From: Acidobacteriota bacterium
GTDB lineage: Bacteria > Acidobacteriota > Terriglobia > UBA7540
Length of the DNA: 12,162 bases
Direction of reading: 5' to 3'
Assembly: GCA_003224635.1 (NCBI GenBank)
Contig: QHZK01000223.1
Location: 1-12,162 of the forward strand
Shown: positions 6,750 to 12,162 of the stretch, piece by piece
Layout: the number at the start of each line of letters is the position of its first letter
Position numbering within the stretch: position 1 is the stretch's first letter
Notes under the pieces: generated by a model
Told to the model about the DNA's origin: nothing
Seen by the model: the letters and a program-made list of their open reading frames with translations, nothing else
Databases searched by the model: none
Translations under genes and position numbers: made by a program

Positions 6750-7034
6750 ATGGGGATATTGATTCAGGACTTGCGTTACGGCCTGCGGATGCTGGCCAAA
6801 AACTCCGGCTTCGCCACGGTCGCGGTCATTACGCTCGCTTTGGGCATCGGCGCCAATACCGCCATGTTCAGCATGGTCCACGGAGTCCTGATGGGGCCGC
6901 TGCCGTTTAAGGACCCCGGCAGGCTCTACACGCTATGGGAGCGCAATCTGAAAATGGGCTACGAGCAGAATGCGCCGGCCGCGGCCAACTTCGCCGACTG
7001 GCGTGATCGGAACAAGCCAAGGGCAATCCGATGA
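6750..7034 (+). CDS. ADOP2 N-terminal fragment (first part of a split permease)
   Basis: Ninety-four codons with a normal family start: leader LIQDLRYGLRML, first membrane helix with LALGIGANTAMFS, then the opening of periplasmic core 1 (PLPFKDPGRLYTLWERN) up to ANFADWRDRNK. After residue about 88 the resemblance stops (PRAIR) and TGA follows at 7032-7034. ADOP1 and this fragment both have the Asn of the NF-x-D motif at residue 80, so the two are collinear up to the break. Alone it would be a single-span membrane peptide. It overlaps the following frame by an ATGA, a form normally seen in translationally coupled genes. The likeliest reading is the front of a broken or hybrid gene; a deliberately split two-chain permease is possible but would leave the second chain without its first membrane anchor. 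Confidence 0.8.
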   Translation: MGILIQDLRYGLRMLAKNSGFATVAVITLALGIGANTAMFSMVHGVLMGPLPFKDPGRLYTLWERNLKMGYEQNAPAAANFADWRDRNKPRAIR

Positions 7035-9319
7035 ATTTTACTGACCCTAACTTCGAGGACCTCCGCTCACAAAACCGTTCGCTACAGGGCATGGCGGAAT
7101 ACGCGGCCCGGACCCAATCGGTGTCGGGCGGTTCCGAGCCAACGCGAGCAGTCGTGGCTGCCGTCTCGAGCGATTTCTTTCCGGTGATGGGTGTCCAGCC
7201 CGTTCTGGGCCGTGGGTTCGTCGCGGAAGACCAGCACCTGGGCGCCGCTCCCGTCGCCCTGATAAGCCACGGCCTATGGAGGCAGAGCCTGGGCGGCATT
7301 GCTGACCTCTCGAAGATCAAGCTGACGTTCGGGGACAAGTCGTACTCGATCGTGGGTGTTCTTCCGGCAGGTTTCCGTTTTCCGTCGGACAGTGACCTGT
7401 GGGTCCCGCGCGAGCTCGTCGAGCGGCTTCCCAGCCGCAGCGCGCACAATTGGAGCGTGGTGGCGAGGCTGCGCGACGGGGTACCGCTGGCGCAAGCGCG
7501 CGCCGACCTTTCCACCATCGCGCATCGCTTAAAACAGCAATTTGGCGCGGATATTGACATGACCGACGTAAGTGTTTTGCCGCTGCGCGAATCGCTCACC
7601 GGAAGCGTTCGCTCGGCACTTCTAATCTTGCTGGGGGCCGTGGGCTTCCTCTTACTCGTGGGTTGCGCGAACGTGGCAAATCTCATGCTCGCTCAGGCGG
7701 TGGTGCGGCAACGCGAACTTGCCATTCGCGCTGCGCTGGGCGCCGGGCGCGGCCGGTTGGTGCGCCAGTTCCTGGCCGAGTCTTCGCTCCTTTCGTTTGT
7801 GGGAAGCGCGCTCGGCGTGATTGCGGCACAGTGGGGCGTGGACGCACTGGTTATGCTCGCTCCGCGCAACCTTCCCAGGCTCGGCGAGGTCTCGATTAAC
7901 TTGGCGGTCCTCTTTTTCCTGCTTGGAGTGTCGGTTCTGGTGGCGGTGGGCCTGGGTGTACTCACGGCGGTGCGCGCAACATCCGGAGATTTGCAGGCAG
8001 CGCTTGCCGAAGGCGGCCGTGGTCAGGGTGGCTCGCTTGGCGGTCAGCGGCTCGGCCGGGTCATCGTCGCGGGGCAACTCGCCATAACACTCGTGCTTCT
8101 CGTGGGCGCCGGCCTGCTCGGCCGCAGCCTCATACGCGTGCTCTCGATTGATCCCGGCTTCCGTACGGAGCACATCGTCACGATGAACCTGGCATTGCCG
8201 CTTGCCTATCAAGAAAGAGACCGGGCCCCACGAGCTCGATTCTTGGACGAATTGTTCGCGCGTTTGCGTACCATTCCCGGTGTTCTGGAAGTCGGCGGCA
8301 CGGGGCGGCTGCCTCTGACGCCCATGTTATCCGATGGCACCTACATCGTGATGAATCCACAAGAAAACTTGGCGCGCGCCATACAAGAGCTCGAGCGGAC
8401 GGACCCGCAGAAGAGGCCGCCGCGCCTGATCCATGAGCTTGAGGGATTGTTCCACGATTCGACCCGCACGGGTTATGCCGCGTATTGTCCCGTCAGCGAG
8501 GGCTATTTCCGCGCCCTTGGCATCCCTCTGGTGCGGGGACGGCTCTTCGACGATCGCGACAGCATGGACGCACCGCACGTCGCGCTCATCAGCCAGTCGG
8601 TGGCGCGTGAAAGGTGGCCCAACCAGGACCCGCTGGGCCAAACGATCGAGTTCGGCAACATGGACGGCGACCTGCGCCTGCTCACCATCGTCGGAATTGT
8701 AGGTGACGCCCGCACCGACAGCCTCGAAACATCGCCAAGCCCGACCATCTACGTCAACTACCGGCAACGACCCCAGGCGACCGGGCGTTTCAGCGTCGTC
8801 CTGCGCATGGATGGAGAGCCTGCGCGAGTCCTTCCCGTGATGCGGGAAATCGTGCGCAACCTCGATCCCAATGTTCCGCCGAGCTTCAACACCTTTACTA
8901 AGGTGTTCTCCGACTCCCTCAGTGCGCGCCGCTTCAACCTGACGCTGGTGGGGGTCTTTGCCGCGACGGCACTGCTGCTCGCCGTGGCAGGCATCTACGG
9001 CGTCATGGCTTATTCGGTGGAACGGCGCACGCAGGAATTGGGTGTCCGCATGGCGCTCGGGGCGTGCCGCGGAGACATCTTGCGTCTAGTTCTCGGCCAA
9101 GCAATGTCGACCGCAGCAATCGGCGTGGCGGCGGGAATCGGCGGCTCATTCGCCCTCACCCGCACGATGCAATCGCTGCTGTTTGGGACAAGCGCGATTG
9201 ATCCGATAACATTTGCCGGCGTCACCTTGCTTCTCTCTGTGGTTGCTCTGCTGGCGAGTTACATCCCCGCGCGGCGGGCGACGAAAGTCGATCCGATTGT
9301 GGCGTTGCGCTATGAGTAG
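7031..9319 (+). CDS. ADOP2 main body (duplicated permease lacking first helix)
   Basis: A 762-codon frame from ATG 7031 to TAG 9319. It begins inside periplasmic core 1 (TDPNFEDLRSQNRS) and continues as a complete ADOP: FtsX domain 1 about residues 190-320 (LLLVGCANVANLMLAQA; ELAIRAALGAGRGRLVRQFL), second anchor helix about 340-367, core 2 about 370-625, FtsX domain 2 about 631-762 ending YIPARRATKVDPIVALRYE. The segment from NFEDLR to SSDFF has the same 44-residue length as the matching segment of ADOP1 with no gap, so this body is a good family member from residue 7 onward. It lacks the N-terminal helix, encoded in the other frame upstream. A weak AAGGG (7019-7023) sits 7 nt before the ATG, so restart translation is conceivable. 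Read as one gene with the fragment before it, it is a chimera or pseudogene; the rest shows no further damage, so the lesion is probably young. Confidence 0.85.
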   Translation: MNFTDPNFEDLRSQNRSLQGMAEYAARTQSVSGGSEPTRAVVAAVSSDFFPVMGVQPVLGRGFVAEDQHLGAAPVALISHGLWRQSLGGIADLSKIKLTFGDKSYSIVGVLPAGFRFPSDSDLWVPRELVERLPSRSAHNWSVVARLRDGVPLAQARADLSTIAHRLKQQFGADIDMTDVSVLPLRESLTGSVRSALLILLGAVGFLLLVGCANVANLMLAQAVVRQRELAIRAALGAGRGRLVRQFLAESSLLSFVGSALGVIAAQWGVDALVMLAPRNLPRLGEVSINLAVLFFLLGVSVLVAVGLGVLTAVRATSGDLQAALAEGGRGQGGSLGGQRLGRVIVAGQLAITLVLLVGAGLLGRSLIRVLSIDPGFRTEHIVTMNLALPLAYQERDRAPRARFLDELFARLRTIPGVLEVGGTGRLPLTPMLSDGTYIVMNPQENLARAIQELERTDPQKRPPRLIHELEGLFHDSTRTGYAAYCPVSEGYFRALGIPLVRGRLFDDRDSMDAPHVALISQSVARERWPNQDPLGQTIEFGNMDGDLRLLTIVGIVGDARTDSLETSPSPTIYVNYRQRPQATGRFSVVLRMDGEPARVLPVMREIVRNLDPNVPPSFNTFTKVFSDSLSARRFNLTLVGVFAATALLLAVAGIYGVMAYSVERRTQELGVRMALGACRGDILRLVLGQAMSTAAIGVAAGIGGSFALTRTMQSLLFGTSAIDPITFAGVTLLLSVVALLASYIPARRATKVDPIVALRYE

Positions 9320-9322
9320 GGC

Positions 9323-9366
9323 CGAGACTCGGGGTTCGGGTCTCGCCACTCGGAAAGGATCGAGTG
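9323..9366 (+). other. Two consecutive hairpins in the ADOP2-ADOP3 gap
   Basis: Hairpin A: CGAGAC (9323-9328) pairs with GTCTCG (9340-9345), extended by a T-G wobble and two more pairs to a 9-bp stem with a 5-base loop. Hairpin B: CACTCG (9347-9352) pairs with CGAGTG (9361-9366) across an 8-base loop. No T-tract follows either, so neither is a classical intrinsic terminator. They fill most of the 77-bp gap, the longest within the array, and may affect read-through or mRNA processing. Confidence 0.45.
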
Positions 9367-9385
9367 ATTCCTGAGTCCTGCGTTT

Positions 9386-9392
9386 GGAGGTG
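9386..9392 (+). promoter_or_regulatory. Shine-Dalgarno of ADOP3, deciding a GTG start
   Basis: GGAGGTG lies 4-6 nt before GTG 9397. It fits the family leader sequence starting at that GTG. Confidence 0.6.
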
Positions 9393-9396
9393 AGTT

Positions 9397-11850
9397 GTGA
9401 GCACGCTAATCCAGGACCTGCGTTACGGCTTGCGGATGCTGGCGAAGAACCCCGGCTTCACGGCGGTGGCCGTCGTGACGCTGGCGCTCGGGATTGGCGC
9501 CAACACGGCGATTTTCAGCCTGGTGAATGGGATACTGCTTCAGCCTCTGCGATTCGCACAGGCAGATCGCTTGGTTGCGATCACGGACTGGTATCCGCAA
9601 GGCGCGCTGGTGGCCATGCGCGCCAATCTGCACTCGATGGAAGTGGCTGGATACTCGGACGGGCAGGAGCTCAATCTCACTGGCCTCGGCGATCCCGTCC
9701 GACTTTATGGCACCGCAGTTTCTGCGAATTTCTTTTCGCTGCTGGGCGTACGCCCAGAGTTGGGAAGGAGCTTCTTGGCGGGGGAGGACCAGCCGGACAA
9801 AGACCGTGTTGTTATTCTGAGTGATGCGGTCTGGCAGCAGAAGCTCAGTGGCGACCCGAACGTCATCGGGCGCTGGGTAACGCTTGAGGGCGAGAGCCGG
9901 CAGATTGTGGGGGTGATGCCCACAGGCTTCCAAATCCCACACCTGGGCTTGAAGCTCCCGAGCGCATCGTCGGAGATTCGATTCTGGGTGCCGCTGCGCT
10001 TGGACCCTCGAGCGGTCGGAGCTTATTGGGGCGGCGGCTTCATGCCGGTTTTTGGCCGATTGCGTCCGGGTGTAGCGCAGGAGCAGGCGCGCGCGGAGTT
10101 GCGAGGCTATATTCCGCAAATGCGAGGAATGTTCCCGTGGAAGATGCCGGACGCGCTTTGGGCTTCATCCACGGTAATTCCGCTTCAGGAGGGTCTGGTG
10201 GGCGGCGCGAGGACGAAGTTGCTCCTTCTGCTCGGAGCCACCAGCCTCGTTCTACTCATCGCCTGCGCGAATGTGGCCAACCTGCTGCTGGCACGCGCGA
10301 CGACGCGGCAGAAAGAGATAGCGGTGCGCGCGGCCCTCGGCGCGGGACGCTGGAGAATCTGCCGGCAAGTCTTGACGGAAAGCGCGATCTTGGCAGGATG
10401 TGGCGGGGCGTTGGGGATGCTGCTCGCGGTGAACGGTCTCGCGTGGCTGAAGGCGATTCTGCCGGCTGACACGCCGCGGCTCGCCACGGTTCGGATGGAC
10501 TGGCGCGTGATGGCGTTCACGACCGGGATCGCGATTCTCACCGGGCTCGTTTTCGGAGCCGCCCCGGCGCTCCAGGCGTCACGAATAGATTTGACCGAAT
10601 CCCTGAAAACGGCACGGCAACATTCAACGGGGGCAGCGAGTCACCGGCTGCGCAGCGTACTGGCGAGCGCGGAAGTGGCGCTGGCAGTAGTGCTGGTCAT
10701 TGCCGCTGGTCTGACGGTGAAGAGCTTGTGGGAACTGTCGCGCGTGAATCCTGGTTTTCGCTTTGACTCTATCGTCACGGCGCGAATCACGCCCAACGAA
10801 GCTTTCTGCGCCGATTTTGCGCGATGCCGGAGTTTCTATAACGAATTACTGGAGCGAACGCGGGCCCTGCCCGGCGTCGAGGGTGCGGCAGTCGCCAATG
10901 TGCTGCCTCTAAGCGGAAGAATCAACGCCTTCGCGGCGGACTTGGAAGACCATCCGAGGGACCCGAAAGACCCGGCGCCAGTGATTTGGGAGACCATCAT
11001 TTCGCCGGATTACCTACGGCTGATGGGGATTCCGTTGCTGCGCGGGCGTGAGTTCACGACGGCGGACATGACACCAGACGCGCCCCCCGTCGCGCTAATC
11101 ACTGCGTCGACGGCGAGAAAGTTCTGGCCGAATCAGAACCCGATCGGGAAGCGCCTGAAGCGAGCGTGGAAGTCAGAATGGACCACAACCGTAGTCGGAG
11201 TGACGGGGGACGTCAATGAATACAGCCTCGCCTCCAGGTTCCCCGGCTTTGCGGACGGAGCCGCGTACGTACCGTACGGCAACGGCGCCCGCGCCGGGGT
11301 GCCACGACCCGCAGAAATGACTCTGATGGTAAGGACGACGAGCAACTTGGCGAGCCAGGCAGGAGAGTTGCGGAGGGTTGTGTCGAGCTTAAACCCCGAT
11401 GTGCCCGTGAGTCAGATGCAGACACTGAGCACGGTGGTTTCGGAATCGGTGGAGGCGCCGCGCTCGACGATGTGGCTGTTCGCAATTTTTGCGGCGATGG
11501 CCTTATTGCTGGGCGCCGTCGGAGTCTACGGCGTGATCTCGTACTCTGTGGTGGAGCGGACGCCTGAAATCGGCATCCGGCTTGCGCTCGGAGCCGAGAA
11601 GCGTGAAGTGATGCGGCTGGTGATGGGTCAAGGCGCGCGCATGGCACTGATCGGCGTTATCATTGGCGTTGCCGTAGCGCTTGCGTCAACGCGCTTCCTC
11701 GCGAGCCTGCTCTATGGTGTGCAACCCTCAGACCCGATGACTTTTACTGTAGTATCCGCATTGCTGGCAGGTGTGGGGCTCGTTGCGAGCTACCTGCCCG
11801 CCCGCCGAGCGACCAAGGTCGATCCGATGGTCGCGCTGAGACATGAATGA
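9397..11850 (+). CDS. ADOP-type duplicated MacB/FtsX permease (ADOP3)
   Basis: An intact 817-residue protein from GTG 9397 to TGA 11850. Order of parts: leader LIQDLRYGLRML; first helix with LALGIGANTAIFS (about 20-45); periplasmic core 1 (about 46-265); FtsX domain 1 from about 269 to 400 (LLIACANVANLLLARA; EIAVRAALGAGRWRICRQVL); second anchor helix about 418-440 (SAEVALAVVLVIAAGLTV); core 2 about 440-685; FtsX domain 2 about 687-817 ending YLPARRATKVDPMVALRHE. Core 1 has a different insert from ADOP1 (WYPQGALVAMR, then a tryptophan-rich stretch near 205-265), and core 2 carries a Cys pair, C471 and C477, not present in ADOP1. The periplasmic cores have therefore diverged while the membrane parts stay alike, as expected if each paralogue binds a different partner. 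Only 8 bp separate it from ADOP4, so the two are probably translationally coupled. Function unknown; no ATPase gene nearby. Confidence 0.93.
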   Translation: MSTLIQDLRYGLRMLAKNPGFTAVAVVTLALGIGANTAIFSLVNGILLQPLRFAQADRLVAITDWYPQGALVAMRANLHSMEVAGYSDGQELNLTGLGDPVRLYGTAVSANFFSLLGVRPELGRSFLAGEDQPDKDRVVILSDAVWQQKLSGDPNVIGRWVTLEGESRQIVGVMPTGFQIPHLGLKLPSASSEIRFWVPLRLDPRAVGAYWGGGFMPVFGRLRPGVAQEQARAELRGYIPQMRGMFPWKMPDALWASSTVIPLQEGLVGGARTKLLLLLGATSLVLLIACANVANLLLARATTRQKEIAVRAALGAGRWRICRQVLTESAILAGCGGALGMLLAVNGLAWLKAILPADTPRLATVRMDWRVMAFTTGIAILTGLVFGAAPALQASRIDLTESLKTARQHSTGAASHRLRSVLASAEVALAVVLVIAAGLTVKSLWELSRVNPGFRFDSIVTARITPNEAFCADFARCRSFYNELLERTRALPGVEGAAVANVLPLSGRINAFAADLEDHPRDPKDPAPVIWETIISPDYLRLMGIPLLRGREFTTADMTPDAPPVALITASTARKFWPNQNPIGKRLKRAWKSEWTTTVVGVTGDVNEYSLASRFPGFADGAAYVPYGNGARAGVPRPAEMTLMVRTTSNLASQAGELRRVVSSLNPDVPVSQMQTLSTVVSESVEAPRSTMWLFAIFAAMALLLGAVGVYGVISYSVVERTPEIGIRLALGAEKREVMRLVMGQGARMALIGVIIGVAVALASTRFLASLLYGVQPSDPMTFTVVSALLAGVGLVASYLPARRATKVDPMVALRHE

Positions 11851-11855
11851 GGTGA
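11849..11855 (+). promoter_or_regulatory. Shine-Dalgarno of ADOP4 overlapping the ADOP3 stop codon
   Basis: GAGGTGA overlaps the TGA stop of ADOP3 (11848-11850) and is followed by GTG 11859. This arrangement indicates translational coupling and a shared transcript. Confidence 0.6.
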
Positions 11856-11858
11856 CTC

Positions 11859-12162
11859 GTGGCCACTCTGATTCAAGACCTGCGTTACGGCCTGCGGATG
11901 CTGGCGAAGAACCCCGGCTTCACGGCGGTGACGGTGCTGACCCTCGGCCTTGGTATCGGAGCGAATACCGCGATTTTTTCGGTAGTGAACAGCGTGCTGC
12001 TTCGCCCCCTGGCTTACCGCGAGTCGCAACGGCTCTACTTGATCCAAGTCATTTGGCTACAGATGGCGAAGTTTTATCCTTTGCTGCCAGCGAACCTGCC
12101 TGGTTTCCGGATTTGGCAGAGGGACTGCCATTCCTTCGAGGGCCTCGCGATCGCCGAGGGCG
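11859..12162 (+). CDS. ADOP-type permease, N-terminal 101 codons, continues beyond window (ADOP4)
   Basis: The frame starts at GTG 11859 and is open to the right edge. It carries the leader LIQDLRYGLRML, the first membrane helix with TLGLGIGANTAIFS, and the opening of periplasmic core 1 (RPLAYRESQRLYLIQV, then NLPGFRIWQRDCHSFEGLAI, which corresponds to the NF-x-DW segment of ADOP1). The first 54 coding bases after the leader start are nearly identical to ADOP3 (one difference), after which the genes diverge strongly. Only the beginning is visible, so intactness cannot be judged. By family norm about 715 more codons should follow. Confidence 0.88.
   Translation, partial: MATLIQDLRYGLRMLAKNPGFTAVTVLTLGLGIGANTAIFSVVNSVLLRPLAYRESQRLYLIQVIWLQMAKFYPLLPANLPGFRIWQRDCHSFEGLAIAEG

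Noticed and set aside
7652..8212. Minus-strand frames of 60-280 codons inside the ADOP genes
   Set aside because: They mirror the strong codon bias of the plus-strand permeases and have no plausible product.
9323..9366. Intrinsic terminator after ADOP2
   Set aside because: Stems are present but no T-tract follows either hairpin, so termination cannot be claimed.

Overview
The window looks like an accessory stretch of an Acidobacteriota chromosome. GC content is high (roughly 60% by eye, not counted). The right two thirds is a tandem array of large MacB/FtsX-type permeases with two permease cores each and no ATPase gene. This is the architecture named ADOP (acidobacterial duplicated orphan permease), a family known as large paralogous sets in Solibacter and Koribacter-like genomes.

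Left part (1 to about 1754) reads as the end of an integrated element. A minus-strand gene running off the left edge encodes a ParB/KorB-like helix-turn-helix protein without the ParB nuclease domain. Behind it lies an unrecognised 271-residue gene with a consensus Shine-Dalgarno. The region stops at an isolated 3' portion of a tRNA gene (T-arm, acceptor strand and CCA at 1727-1754, no matching 5' half), the usual footprint of tRNA-directed integration. A 9-bp direct repeat with an 11-bp period lies about 80 bp inside this boundary.

Middle part (1755 to 4260) is a patch of gene wreckage around one intact gene. It holds a C-terminal ADOP remnant (+), a minus-strand remnant of an unidentified protein with an Ig-like C-terminal region broken by a frameshift, and an intact 12-helix MFS transporter of the anion:cation symporter type (-). 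The 435-bp divergent spacer between the MFS gene and the ADOP array carries a perfect 8-bp inverted repeat, a 10-bp tandem repeat and a 10-bp palindrome. No ATPase or PadR-type regulator gene was found in the window.

Right part (4270 to 12162) holds ADOP1 (intact, 816 aa), ADOP2 (split), ADOP3 (intact, 817 aa) and ADOP4 (start only, cut by the window edge). All are on the plus strand, with gaps of 29, 77 and 8 bp, and each has a strong GAGGT-type ribosome binding site. They are probably co-transcribed. ADOP2 is the most interesting gene. Its N-terminal 79 codons and the rest of the protein belong to two reading frames joined by an ATGA overlap. Alignment with ADOP1 shows that the same NF-x-D-x-R segment occurs on both sides of the junction, 62 bp apart. 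This looks like an unequal recombination between two divergent ADOP paralogues. ADOP3 and ADOP4 share 53 of 54 bases at the start of their coding regions, which fits ongoing exchange or recent duplication within the array.

I see no CRISPR array, complete tRNA, rRNA, insertion sequence or integrase gene in the window. No defence or biosynthetic system can be supported. The novelty is in the array's recombination behaviour and in the unknown role of ATPase-less permeases.
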